29,405 nt of DNA from Ichthyophthirius multifiliis (GCF_000220395.1 NW_004086705.1:1-29405), one strand, 5' to 3'. Shown: positions 1 to 13,214, counted from the stretch's first letter. The notes: generated by a model not told the origin, from the sequence alone. Made by a program: numbers and translations.

Positions 1-33
1 TATATATAATATATATATATATATATATATTAT

Positions 34-64
<31 letters not shown>

Positions 65-1612
65 AACTTCTAATGACGAAAATTAATAATACAAAAAAAG
101 ATTATAATATATTTATTTATTATATATATTTTATTTTTTAATATCAAAATATATTAATATATTTAAAAAAATTATAAAATATAATTTTAAGTTATTTTAA
201 TATAATAATAAATAATTATTTAAAATCAAAATATTTATATTTTCTTTTTTTCTATTTATAAACTAACGCATAAAATTTTAAAAATGATTTTAGATTATTT
301 TCACTAGAGTTTTAATTACTTTAAAAAATAAATATATATTAAATATATACAATCAAAAAAAAAATATATATTTAAATATAGAAAAAAAATATAAAAGAAT
401 ATAAAAAAAATATTATAAATATTTAAAATATAATTATTAATTAGAAAATATATCAAGATTAAATAATGATTAAATTTAAATATAAATAATTATAAATATT
501 TTAATATAATATGTATTTTTTAATAATTAAATATAATTTTATTAAAATAATTTTTCAAATTATCCATATTTTTACATATTTTTTTTTTTATATTATTTAA
601 CAAATCAATTTTATTTTGTTTTATAAAATTATTTTTCTGTTTATTAATTTATATTTATTCTAATTAAACTTTTATTCTAAAATTTAGCTAATGAATATTA
701 TTTATCTTAAAAAAACTACTTATTTAAAATATTCATTAAATTTTAAATTACAAAAAAAATATATATTTAAAATTATAATAAATAAGTATTAAAAAATAAT
801 AAATATAGTTTGTTTTAGAAACAATTTTAATAAAAAAAAACATTGTTTTTTAAAAGAATAAAAAAAATATAAAAATATATTAATATTATATATATATATA
901 TATATATTTTATTTACTTATATATAATATTTTACAATAATTTAATTTATTACATTATTTACTCAATATAAAGATAAATAATTAGCTTTCATTATTATATT
1001 TCGAATTTGTTTGCTAATATTTTTTTTTTATATAAAATATTATTTATCATTTATATAATTTATAATATCATAATTTTTTTTTTTTTAATTTTCAAAAGTT
1101 AATGACATTATAACTATGAAATATGTTAATATTATATTTTTAAAAATGCTTAAAATAATTAATTATCACAACTCCTCATAATTATAATTATTTTAGTATA
1201 ATATTTAATAACTAATATAAATTAATTTACTTAAATTTAAGAAAAATAATATATAAATAATTAAAAAACTTTGATACCAATTATTTTTTAAAAACTTTTA
1301 ATATTAATATATTTAAAATAAAAAAATTATATAATAATATATAATTATTATTATAGATAAAATATATTTAAGAAATTTTTTGTTTTAATATATTTTTATT
1401 ATTATATATATTAATATTTTTTTTTATCTTTATTATATAATATATAATATTTAATATTTTTATATTTTTTAAATAAAAATATTTTATATATATATATATA
1501 TATATTTTGTTTATGTATTTAATATAAATAAATATTCAAATATATATTTTTTATTTTTAAAATATTTAAATAAAAATAAGATATTTAATAATATAGTAAT
1601 TATAAAATAAAA
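1..1612. other. AT-rich intergenic spacer
   Basis: I see no gene here on either strand. The stretch is almost pure A/T, with TA dinucleotide runs at about 1-60, 889-908 and 1486-1505 and many A and T tracts. The few G/C-containing patches (for example around 1100-1200) give no sustained open frame in the ciliate code with natural residue composition. It is the upstream flank of PIG-V and may hold its promoter, but no specific motif can be assigned. Confidence 0.7.
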
Positions 1613-2886
1613 ATGAAAGAAAAATAATTAATAATAATATCATTAATTATAAAAATAATAATTTTTATTCTTTAAAAAATAACAGAAACTTAATTTAAAG
1701 ACTATGATACATCAACCTATTTATATTTAGACTAAAATAATAATATTCACAACTTTTTTAAACCTACAGTAAGATGGGATTCATTTTTTTCTATAAATAG
1801 CCTAAAATAATTACGAATATGAAAAGAATAGTGCCTTTTTCCTCTTTACCCTTAATTTCTATAATATATCTCATAAATAATTTAATATAATATAGATAAT
1901 ATATCTAAATTATTAATATCTGCCTTTTTATTAAATATATTCTGTAATATAGTCAACACTATCTTTCTATATAAACTTACATTATTGATTTTTCCTCAGA
2001 AACCAGCAAGATTTGCTTTCATATGCTCCATAATATACAATATAGGACCATCTAGTATATTTTTTAATGCCATATATTGCGAATCTTTATTTTTTATGTT
2101 AATTTTGACATCTACATATACTTTTTATTCAAAATTTAATATTATTTAGAAAAAAAATGTATTTGAAAATTTGTAAAATTATAGCTTTTCAATTATTCCT
2201 TCTATTATTATTTCCCTTTCTGTTTTTTGTAGATCTAATGGCATTTTTTTTATTACAATAATAGGTTTTCCTATATTAAAAGCCTTTATTTTAAATATTT
2301 TCTAGTTTAAAAAATTTAAAAAAAGTGTATTTTTTATTACTCTTTTTTGGGGAATTTTCCATTTAATTCTTGCTTTTTTTCCTTTATTTTTGATTCTACA
2401 AAAACACGCCAAAATTTATTGCTCGGAAAATTTTCATGAAGGTAAATAGGCTGAATGGTGTACTGGAATTTTCCCTAATGTATATTCCTACATTTAAAAT
2501 AAATACTGGAATGTCGGTTTTTTGACCTATTATAAATTAAGTCATGCTTTTTTATTTTTTGGGGGGTTTAATCCCTTTTTATTATTGCAAAATAAATTTT
2601 TGGTATATTAAAAGGCAGAAGTTGGTTTATTTTAGACGATTTTTTTGCTCCTTTTTTTATATATACGTGTATTTTGTGGATTATTTCAGCTTTTTATGCT
2701 CATTTGTAAAGTAATACAAGATTTTTTAGCTCAAATCCGTGTTTTTATTGGTTTTTGGGAGAGATTTTGGGAAATATTTAAGTGGAAAAAAAGGTTTCTA
2801 TTTTTTAAAAATATGTCCTTTTTTATTTGATTTTTTTTAATATTTCAGGAATTATTTTATTTACTAATTATTTACCTTGGACATGA
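1613..2886 (+). CDS. PIGV: GPI mannosyltransferase 2 (PIG-V / Gpi18 family)
   Basis: Adds the second mannose to the growing GPI anchor, using dolichol-phosphate-mannose in the ER lumen; a polytopic GT-C fold membrane enzyme (family knowledge). The sequence shows the family landmarks in order: an N-terminal RWDS motif (residues 54-57; human counterpart HWDAEHF) followed by an FLQIA segment, the FFP-type motif, GPSSIFFNAIYCESLF (human PANVFLAAGYSEALF), CRSNG (human GVRSNG), EWC...YSYIQNKYWNVGFLTYY (human YSYIQDVYWNVGFLKYY) and the family's C-terminal ending LPWT just before TGA at 2884-2886. The start ATG follows A-rich leader sequence. The predicted length is about 425 residues against 493 in human. 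No intron is needed. The frame changes three times, at the T7 run 1784-1790, the T5 run 1836-1840 and the T6G6 run near 2555-2566, while homology continues across each. I read these as homopolymer errors. PIG-O, from the same pathway, follows downstream on the same strand. Confidence 0.9.
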
Positions 2887-4142
2887 TAATATATACACAG
2901 AAAAATTTCGAAATAATAATGACTCCTTTAAAAAAAAATATAAAAAAATCTCTAAATATTTTTAATATTAAATTTAAGGATATAATAGCCTTTTTTTCCT
3001 TTATAAAATAAATATTTATTATTATTTTTTTTTATTTATATAAATACATTAAAAATTAATTTAAAATTAAAATATATATCTGACATATTTTATAATAAGT
3101 AATGTTTTATGAAGATTCTATTTACTAAAAAAAAAAATAGCACTTAAAAAATTATGAAGAATCATAGTCTATTACTATCATGTAAAACGATATAATCAAA
3201 TTTAAAAAGAAAATGAAAAAATTCTGATATAATGGTAACAAATTCGTAACTTATGAGTATGTATTTTATATATCGAAAAAGCAAATTGTGAAAAACATTA
3301 GACTATTAAATGATTAAGGTCTTATTAAATAAAATATTAACAGAATATTTATGCAAATACTTATAAAATGACATCAAAAATTCGATTATATAGAAATTTA
3401 AAGAGTCTATTAATAATAGCAATCAGTCGATTTCAATAAGAAGTAAGAATTAAAAGAAAATTCTTTCTTTTATAATATAATGAAAAAAATATTCATTATT
3501 CACATTAAAATAATAATTTTATAAAAGTATTTTTTAAAAATAAATCTTTATTTAATATTAATAGAAATATGTAAACATTATTATTAATTAAATAAAAATA
3601 TATGAATGAATATCAAAACAAAGGAAAATATTTTAAATAATAGAAAAGGGATAATAAACACATTATAATTATGATTATTATAAAAAAAAATACACTACAA
3701 AAATGAGAGAAAACAAATTAAAAAGAATGCTTATGTAAAATAGTTAGCAATTAATATTACATAGATAGTTAAAGAAAATATAGAAAATAAAATTAAAATA
3801 ATATTAAAACATAATCTTAAATCTGAAGAACTCAGTCATATTATATGTTATAAAAGAAAATGCTTAATATATAAAATTGTATATAGTTCTATGTAAGATT
3901 ATAAAAAAATATGAATTAATATGTAAATAAATTTTAAAAATAAATATTTTATTTAAAAAAAAAATAATGTTTGAAATAAAAAGAGAGCATAATAATTGAT
4001 ATTAAAAGAAAAAAACTTGGGTTTAAATAAATAATTTATATTTAATCAATTATATAATTTAATTTTTAGATATAAAAATTATAAAAAAAGAAATATATAT
4101 ATATTTTTTATTAATTTAAATAAATTTAAAAAAAAAAAAAAA
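2887..4142. other. Spacer between PIG-V and PIG-O with a coding-like stretch
   Basis: The flanks (2887-3080 and 3960-4142) are ordinary A/T spacer. The middle, about 3090-3950, is different: richer in G and C and strongly purine-biased on the + strand, as expected of coding sequence here. It is described as a separate entry. No RNA gene or ordered repeat is seen. Confidence 0.5.
3090..3960 (+). pseudogene. Possible gene relic or badly sequenced gene, unidentified
   Basis: I do not recognise this. In the ciliate code it gives several natural-looking peptides on the + strand in different frames, each broken by TGA. One lies around 3250-3370 and includes ISKKQIVKNIRLLNDQG. Another, around 3690-3913, includes NAYVKQLAINITQIVKENIE and ELSHIICYKRKCLIYKIV and ends at TGA. 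A-rich runs lie between the pieces, so homopolymer errors could account for the shifts, but several breaks do not sit on obvious runs. That makes real decay more likely than in the neighbouring genes. The first piece has a faint likeness to the helix-turn-helix start of Tc1/mariner transposases. This is only an impression: no DDE motif and no terminal repeats are visible. Confidence 0.3.
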
Positions 4143-7037
4143 ATGGAAATAAAAACATAATATATTTATTTTAATACTATAATATTATTTACAATTGGCT
4201 TTTATTTATATATTCTTGGTTTTTTTTGCCCCTATCCTCTATTATACGAATATTAAAAACTTGGAAATCCTTATATAAAAGAAATGTATTTTGATAGCGA
4301 AGACTAGTAAGAAATTTATAATAAATACTGGTTTCCTCCATAAACATAGAAATTAATAATTATAATACTAGATTGTCTACCTTATCATATATTAGTTAAT
4401 ACATCATAATAGAACTTAAATAAAAAAAATAATACATATGAAGAATATTTAGTACCTTCCGTAACTAAATCTCTAAATGAGTAATTTTCTAATACAATCT
4501 TAGTAAAAGGCATATTAGAGACTATATCAGAAACTTATTTACGTATAAACGCATTTTTAACCGGCCATATACCCACCTGGTTTATTTTACACGAAAATTT
4601 AATCAGTTCAGAAATAAAAGTTGACAATATTGTATATTAATAATACTAATAGTTTTAGAAATAATCATGCTTTATAGGCACCGAAATGTGGGAAAAATAT
4701 TTTCCGGAATAAATGAAATTAAAGTAATTAATTCTAGAGGCCAGTACAGAGGAAGTTATAATAGAACAACATTTAAAATGTGAGTAAGTACTAATATAGA
4801 CTTTATAAAATGACCCAAATTGTGATATTATATATACTCATTTTTTGGCTTTGGATACTTTTTTACATCATTCGGAATAAAGTAAAGTTTTTATGGAAAA
4901 CAAAGAAATTCTTAAAGGAATTCAACTATATAATGATACTATTTAAAATATATTAAATATAATCGATAAAAATAGTACTTTATTAATTTTTTCAGACCAC
5001 GGTTTTTCTTTTAATGAAAGATATTATGTTCACGGAGGAAACACTAAATAGGAAATTGAAAGTGTGGTTTTTGGTTATAATTAATAAGGGTTTATTAAAA
5101 ATAGAAATATATCATAAATAATGGATAATATAAATCTTTCAGATGGTTCTACTTATTAATTAGATTTGACTCCAACTATATGTATGTTAAAAGGAAATCC
5201 ATTGCCTATTAATAATATTGCCAGTATTATTCCGGATTTTTTCGTGAATCTTCCGGAAGTTACTAATACTGTTGTTGCAAATGCCTTTTATACAAATTTT
5301 AGATAGATTTAAGATTTTTTTTAGAAAAAATATGAAATTTATAATTAGCCGAATAAATAAAATTTTATGAAAATGAATAGATAAGGAGAAGATATTAAAT
5401 CTTTATATGTATAATTATTTAAAAATTAGAAAAATAATAACTATAATATTAATTAAGAAGAATTATAAGTTTTTATTTAAAATGTAAGGAATTTCTCACA
5501 AAGTATTATTTAATAAATAGACGAGACTTATCAAAGTAATATGCTTTTGAATATTTTAGCAATTTTAATTTTAGTTTTTTTACTTTTATTTACTTTCTTT
5601 TATCTTATAGCTCTATAAATACAAAATTAATAAAATATGAATACTATAAATATAGAATTTAAGTTAAAAAGTGTGAAATCTATAATATATATAATGATCA
5701 TGATAATTTTCATCTCATTGTTTTGCTCTGGAGTTATTGAGAAAAATTCAATATTTTTAAGTCTTTTTTTAATAATATTCATATCTTATGTTTTAATTGA
5801 AATAATTAAATATATATATAATAATAATAATTTTAAAAATGTTTTTAAATTAAACATGAATACTTTTATGCTTTTAATTGGAAATATTTCTTATTCAATA
5901 TTAAATGTTAGTAATGATTATAGAAGAAACTATTAATTGTTCATTTAATATTCTTTTTTATTAATTTTTATAGGATTTATTATTTAATGTTATTTTTCTT
6001 AGAGATTGAATAAATAAATGAAAATTAAAGTATATATTTAAATATTAATTATGATTTTATCTTGTTTTTTCGAGTAAAGATAAATTGATTATTTTTAGAA
6101 TTTAACCCTTTAAAAAATAGTTAATGTGTACATTCCTTTACTTATTATTGGATTTTTTTATTTAAGAACTACAAATTAAATATGTAGCGTTTTAAATGAT
6201 TCTTTTTAAAAATATATCATTATATTTTCTAATTACCTTTAATTTGTTTTCTGCTTTATTTATTTTTCACTCTAAAACTCTAAAATTCTAACTGAATATA
6301 CATTAATGTTTATATTCCCTGTTTTAAGTTACATTATAATTATATTAGTTAATATATACAGGACATTTTTTATTAAATAGAAGCTTAAATTTTTTAATAA
6401 ATACTAAATTATTATTTCTGGTTTATTAGTTCCTTTCTTATATATTATGAATTATCCTTCTTTTTATTATTTTATTTTTTTAGTTTTAATAATTAGTACA
6501 TTATTTAATGTCTGCTCTTAATTAAAAATCTAATAAACTGGAATTCCTTTTATGATGTTATTTATTTTAGGAAATAAATATTATTTTGATACAAATCATA
6601 GATATGAGATTAATTCTTTATAATTGAATATTAAGTAATTAGGGTCATATAACACTAATTATGTGATTTATTTCTTTAATGTTTTCCTGAATAATTTTTC
6701 TGGCTAAATTATTGTTTGTGTTGCTTTTTATTTATTTTTTTATTCTTTCTATAAATAAGAAAAAATAAATGATTATAAAAAAATAGAAGTTTATGATTCA
6801 ATCCCTAAATTACAAGAGCAAAAACAAAAACTAAATTTTTAAAAAAGAAACTTTTATTTTAAAAATTCTCTAGAGTTTATTTCTGTTTAAATGTTAAATA
6901 TTATTTTTTTACTTTTAAGAAATACGTTTAAATATTATGATATGCTTATGAAAAATTATGCTTATTATACATTATATGAATTTGTTATTTACAATTTATT
7001 TTTATTTTCTTTAATATTAATTTATTTTAGTCTATGA
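4143..7037 (+). CDS. PIGO: GPI ethanolamine phosphate transferase 3 (PIG-O / Gpi13 family)
   Basis: Transfers phosphoethanolamine to the third mannose of the GPI precursor in the ER, the group through which protein is later attached. It is a 964-residue uninterrupted frame in the ciliate code with no intron (human about 1089, yeast 1017). It starts at an ATG after a poly-A leader and ends at TGA 7035-7037. In order: one N-terminal membrane segment (about residues 10-30); an alkaline-phosphatase-fold lumenal domain with ILDCLPYH (Asp77), TGHIPTWF (human TGSLPTFI), GTEMWEKYFP (human GDDTWKDLFP), HFLALD (Asp238) and two following His, SDHG (Asp285) and VHGGN (His297); LTPTICMLKGNPLPINNIA (human LVPTLALLLGLPIPFGNIG); then many hydrophobic segments from about residue 450 to the end. 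The GNKYYFDTNHRYEINSLQ segment matches the family's ATGHQ region. The nucleophile box, PTTT in human, is not conserved as such (ISET here, Thr131). The gene converges on the coiled-coil gene with 81 bases between the stops. Confidence 0.92.
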
Positions 7038-7118
7038 AAAATAAAATAAAAATAAAAAAATTAAATATAAATATTAATAAAAATATAAAATAATAATATT
7101 CTTTTTTTTTTTTTTTCT

Positions 7119-10100
7119 TCATTCAGAAACTTATTAAACTATAGTTTATTCATTAATAATTTCTTCTTCAACAATTTTATAACTAACTTAACTAGTTAAA
7201 GTATAGCTTCCTTACTATTACCTACATTAAACACATTTAAGATAATGTTAGCATTATCCAATATTTTGTCCTTCTACTATTTCTTAACATAAAGTATTAC
7301 TTTCGAAAGATGCTTAGATTTTTAAAAGACTTGCTTATTCTTCTCTCTGTTACTTAGCTATAGTTTCTATTTATTACATTCTAAGTGTTAAATTATTACA
7401 GTATTATAATAATTATTAATAGCATTATGCTAATTAAGCATTTTTTTCTTCAACTTGCTTTCTTTCTAGTTTAAAGGTTTCTATTTATTATACATAAACA
7501 GTTTTTTATTCTGAGTGTTTTTTTATTTTTTGTTCAAAAACTTTAATAGTTTCTTAGTATTTACCTATTTCTCTTGATAATTATTCAATGACATCATTAA
7601 CTCTTTAAATTTCGTTATTTAATCCTTAGATTCTCTTATTTTATTTTTCTTCTCTGATCTTAAAGTCATTAAGTTATTATTAAAGTGAATTTTTAGTAAT
7701 AGTCATTTCTTCAATTTATTTTTTTAGTTTTCCTTCATTTACATTATAATTATTAGTAATATTAGTTATGTTAACATTCAATTAACTAATTTATTCCTTT
7801 CCTTATTTAATTTATTATTAAAAGTTTTCTTTTTCGTTTATTAAAGTTGTTTTTTCGCTTGTAAGTTATTCTACTTAAGTTGTTAAGCTTTTTATTTTCT
7901 AGTTTAATATAACCTATTATTCAACATGTTAGTTTATAGTGATATTCAAATTCTTTATTTATAATTAAAAGTTATTATTAATAGTTTATATTCTTCCTCT
8001 TTAAGCATATACTTAGAATTAGAATTTTAAGTTTTTAGACTTTGTGTTTTTGAATTAAGTTTGTAATAATTCCAATTTTACTGAAAGTTCTTTGATTTTT
8101 TCATAAAGTGAACTCTTTTAATGATTTAAATCATCAATTTATTATAATAATTATTATTCTTTTTACATATAAAGACTTAAATTGTATTCAGTTTATTAAT
8201 TATGGACAGTAATTTCATCACTTTCTTGTTTTATTTTTTCCATATTTTTATTGAAGTTTTCTATAGTAACTTCTATATTAATATTTAATTATTTTATCTA
8301 AACTTAGAGTTCATTAACTCTTTTCTAATGGTTTTATTCCATTTCTTCCCTTTTATTTATATGATTTTCTATTTCTATTTTTAAGTTTACTATTTCTTAT
8401 TTATATTAAGATACTTCAGAAGTTATAGTATTAATATTTTTCTATAATTCCTACTTCTAATTAACTGCAGTCTATAATTATTAATTCAAACTGACATTTT
8501 TTTAATTCAAAATAGCGAAATCTTCTTTAAATTTAGCAATTTAAGTTTTATAATTATCTATTTCTTTAGTATATGTAATAGTGATTTATTCGATCTTTTT
8601 TTTTAGGTCTTCGATTTCTTTCTTACTGGATTGATTTTGTTGACTTTTTTATTCGATTTCTTGTTTAATTGAAGTTATTTATTATTCATATTAACTATTT
8701 TTCTTATTTAAATCTGAAATTTGGTTATTTAAATTAACCTAAGTGTTTTAATACACACTGATTTTTTCATTTAAACTTACTATAGTAATATTTATTTGAG
8801 TTATTTCTTTTTTTAAAGTTGTAATATTATCACTATGGCTTTAAATTGTGGAATTCAGCTTAGTTTATTCATTTAATAATTCTTAAATACGTTTTCCTAA
8901 TTTTTCAATAGTAATTTTTAACTAAACAATTTCGTCCTTATGTTAAGCTAATTATTAATTCAAAGAATTAACATTTTTGACTAATTCTTCATTTTCCTTT
9001 TTTTAGACTGTTAATTATTATTCTAAAGATTTTATTCTTTATTTAGATATAGCATTATCTTCCTAGAACTTAGAAATGACCATTTTCAAATTATTTACTT
9101 CTGTTTAAGAATTTGCTGTATTAGTCTAAATAATAACAGTTAATTTTTCAATTTCCTATTTAAACATAGTAATTTATTATATATATTATTCAATTTCTAC
9201 AGTCTTAGTCTTAATAATTTCTACTTATTAGTTATTTTTCTTATTTAACCCTTCAATAGTATTTTTATAATTAACTTCATTTTATTAAAAATATTAAATA
9301 TTAGTATTGAGATTATTAATCGTGTTTTTCATTTCTAAAATACTTTTATTTAATTCCTGGCTATTATTATTTAATTGATTAATATTTTCTTAAAGTTTAT
9401 TCTTTTCTACTTGTAAATGTTCAATTTTTACTTAATAAGACTAAATATCGACTTTCAATTATTAATTCTCGGTTTTTTAAATAGTCAATTATTAACTAAT
9501 GCTCTCGATTTCTACTTATAATTATTTCTTCTTTTCTACTTAAGTTTAAATGTTTGAATTTAACTATTAGATTTATTATTATAAACCATTGATTTCTAAT
9601 GTAAAATTGCTAATTTATTTCTTATATTCATTACTTTCATTAACATAACAAATTTTATTATTTTCAATAGTTTCTTTCAGAACAGTAATTTCTTAATATA
9701 GTTTTTCTATTTCTTTTTAATGATTATGATTTTCTTAAATAATTTATTCGTTTTTCTATTTGTATTAAACAATATTAGTCTCGTGTATAGTAATAGTTTT
9801 TGTCAACTCCAAAATTTAGCTAGAGCTCTTTTATTCTTTCATAATCTTCACTGTATTCTATAGTTTATTTTATTATTTATTGAAATTCAACTCAGCATGT
9901 TCTTTATTTAAATTATCGATATTTTTATTCAATTCTTCCATATTTGCTTCTAATTACTTTTAGAGGTTTTCCTTCTCAGCTTTTAATTCTTCAATTAATT
10001 TAAGGTAAATCTTAATATCATTATTTAATTTAATATTCTCGTCCTAAGCTTGTGTTAAATAGAATTTTCTAATTTCTATTTCTTTAGTCAATTAAGCTTT

Positions 10101-11849
10101 CTATTATTCTAGTTTTTAATTTAACTAGATTTTTTATGATTAAAGATTGCTAATTTCATTCTACAAATCGACAATTTATTATTTTAAATTATTTATTTCC
10201 TATTATTAGTTTTAAAAGGTAGTATTATTAATCTAAATAGTCGAATTTAAATTTGATATTTCCTTCACATATTTTTCTATTTAGAATTTTTGTTATTAAT
10301 TTTATTATTAAAATTGAACTATTTATTACTCATAATTCTTTATTTAAATAATATATTTATCATTCTAGTCATTTATATTAGCTATCTATTGTGTATAATT
10401 ATTCTCTTATTATTAATATTATTAAATCTAAATACTATAATTATTAATTTCAACATTCATTTAGGACATTTCTTATTTTAAATTATTTATTATAGTAATG
10501 TTTTAGTTCAAAACTTCTATTTTAGTCATTTGTTATTATATTTCAATATTTAAAGTACTAATTTACTTTTTATAGTTTCCTTCTTGATTATTAAATTCGC
10601 TTTTTAACTACTCTATAGTGATATTTAACTAAGAAATCTATTCTTTATAAGAGTTTAAAGTTTTATCAAGTACTTCGATTTATTAAACTAATTAGATTCT
10701 TCTTTTATTACATTCTTCGAATTAAGTTCTCAGTTCTTTAATTTATGATTCATAACATTCCTTATTCCTATCACTTTCTTATTAAATGACTATAATTCGC
10801 TATTCGATAGTAGTTTTTTAAGTCTCAATTTCTATAATAGTCTATTTATTTTAAACAGATTATTTTTCGAGTTATTTTTTCAAGGAAATTATTTCCTTGT
10901 ATTAATTTTCAATATTACTTTATTATTCTTCAATCTATATTTTAAGTTTATTTATTTATTCATTATAGTTCTAAATATCAATCTAAAAGATTTCCTTTTC
11001 TCTATATAAATTGTTCATTTCTATTTAGATTAAGGTTATCTTTTCTTCATATACTCTATTAGACTCAAAATTATCTTATTCGTATTGAGTTAATTTTTAT
11101 CTCATTTCCTCTAATAAAATCTCATATTCTTCTTAGTTTTATCTTGCCCGAATTTCGAATATTTACTAATGAGACTAATCTTAGGCTAATAATTCGTTAT
11201 ATTAAGTTTAAAGTATAGTTAATTAGCTTTAAAGTTGCTCGTTTTCTTAACATTTATCATTAAAGTTCAATTATATTTCATTAATAGTTAATTAATAACT
11301 ATTAATCTAAATGTTAATTTCATCTTAATAATTAGACGTGAATTATTCTAATTCCGATTTTAAAAGTTCTATTTATTAATTCAATTACATAATTTCCATG
11401 GAGTTTTTAGCTAATTATACGGCTTTAGCTTCATTTTATTATTATAAAGTTTAAATTCTTTACTCATATTTTTATTCATAAGTAGTCTTTAAGTTCTTCT
11501 ATTGAATCCTCAACTCATTATTTTCATTCTATAATCTAGAATATCCAGACATCTTCATTTCATAGTCGTTTATTTTAGTATCTTTTTAAGCATTCATTTC
11601 CATTAGCTTCTTTATTTGTTCTTTAAGTTCACCAGAACCGGTTCCACTAGTATTCAATTACACTTATAGGATTGATATTTTCTCATTTAATTAAGATATT
11701 ACTAAATCTTTATCTTATGAACCAGTACTTTAAGTTAATACAGATGATTAACTGCTTAATTATGTATTATTTAATTAAGCTGTGAGTTTATTCACTTTTA
11801 CATTGAGCATAGCAACTTGTTCTTTTAGTCTTGCGTTGTCAGATTCCAT
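7119..11849 (-). CDS. Large coiled-coil protein with C-terminal cysteine cluster
   Basis: A single uninterrupted frame of 1576 residues in the ciliate code, from ATG at 11849 to TGA at 7121-7119, with no intron or frame change needed. The specific family is not recognised. The start is supported by the poly-T (minus-strand poly-A) tract just upstream and a natural N-terminus (MESDNARLKEQVAMLNVKVN). Almost the whole length is charged and Q/N/E/K/L/I-rich with heptad-like spacing, for example DNAISKQRIKSLEQQL, and has no membrane segment, so it is probably a long rod. Ser/Thr/Gly-rich linkers lie near residues 40-80. The last 60 residues differ: LCQEIVEGQNIGQC, then CVQC, giving C-x11-C-x5-C-x2-C at about residues 1521-1542, possibly a zinc-binding or disulphide module. 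Long coiled-coil proteins of this kind in ciliates are often basal-body, ciliary or cortical components; applying that here is inference. Repeated heptads make database hits to myosin, SMC or golgin proteins uninformative. Confidence 0.85.
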
Positions 11850-12247
11850 TTTTTTTTTTTTTTTTAATTTTATTATAAATTGAATATATTTATTCTTGTT
11901 TTTATATGATGAATACGATAAATAAATATGTTGATGAAATATATATAAAAAATCAAAAATAATTAAACGTAAAAGAATATAAGATATTTATATTATTTTA
12001 AGATATGCGTAAAATAAATAAATAAATTTTTTTATTAATGATAAATATAAATATTATTATTTATTGCGAAAAAAATAATTGATTATAATTTTTTTATTAT
12101 ATATATATGAATATAAAAATATAATATTTATAATATATATAAGATAATAAAATATTAAACACAACATATTTAATAAACTAAATTTATATAATAAAATTAT
12201 TATTATTATAATTATATATAAAAGTTAATTATTAATCAATTTCTGTT

Positions 12248-12280
12248 ATTTTTATTTTTATTTTTATTTTTATTTTTTTA
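12248..12280. repeat. ATTTTT hexamer microsatellite
   Basis: Five A residues spaced exactly six bases apart in T, giving four to five ATTTTT units. It is a simple-sequence array in spacer, with no evident function. Confidence 0.7.
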
Positions 12281-13214
12281 TAAATAAAATTAATATTTAT
12301 ATAATTTTATTAATAATGTAAATATATTTTTCCACGTTTTAATAAAAAAATATATTTTATATCTTTTTATTATATTTATGTATTTAAAATATATATTTAT
12401 TATAAAAAATACAAAAATATATTTCAAAATTTAATATTTATTATAAATGATTTTATTTTATGATTGAGTCAATAATTTTTTTTTTTATTCAAAAAATTAT
12501 ATAATAAAATAATAATAAGTAGTAATTTATATTCTTATTTTATTAAGAATTTTAAAATATTTAAATGTATTGTATTTTTAATAAATTTTACATTATATAA
12601 TAATTATAAAAATTATTTAAAAAATATATTTTTATACATATATAATATTTATTATATTTTGGATATTTTTTTTATTATCATATTATTATATTATATTTTA
12701 TAAATATAATAAAAAAATATTATCAAACATTTTTAATAATATATAAGATTTTTGTATAAAAGCTTATTATATATCTATTTTTAAAAAAATAAAATAAATA
12801 ATTAATAAAAGAAAATATTTATACAAAATTAGGTTATCTGAAATTTATTTTTAAATAACTAATATAAATTTTATTTTTAATTAAAACAAAAAAATTAATA
12901 TTATTTTTCTTAATAAAATATAAATATTTTATAATATATTATAATAATATAAATTTATTTCAAATATTTTTAAATAACAAATACACATTATTTATATATT
13001 AAAATTAATAAATGTATTAGTTATAAATAAAAAAATATATAAACTTATACAAGAATTTTATGATAAAAATTTTCATTTATAACAACCATATTATATATTT
13101 TATTTTTAATTTTTTTAAATTTATAACAATATAAATAAATATTTATTTAATAACTTTATATTAAATTTCAAATAAACAAATAGTTATTTGAAATGAATAT
13201 GTATAAAAAATTAT

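Noticed and set aside
1-60. Telomere or chromosome end at the window start
   Set aside because: The sequence is TA repeat with A/T noise; there is no CCCCAA/TTGGGG repeat at either end of the window.
2641-2830. A short standard-code frame giving a hydrophobic, Phe-rich peptide
   Set aside because: It is an out-of-frame reading inside PIG-V. The adjacent frame gives the true C-terminal membrane region ending in LPWT.
3090-3960. Mitochondrial or other genetic code in this stretch, because TGA interrupts the peptides
   Set aside because: The same peptides also need TAA/TAG as sense codons, which fits the ciliate nuclear code, so decay or sequencing error is simpler.
5637-5936. A separate 99-residue membrane protein
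   Set aside because: It is only the in-frame part of PIG-O between TAA codons, which are Gln here.
10290-10481. A hydrophobic Leu/Ile-rich + strand peptide
   Set aside because: It is antisense to the coiled-coil gene, and its composition simply reflects the complement of Asn/Lys/Gln codons.
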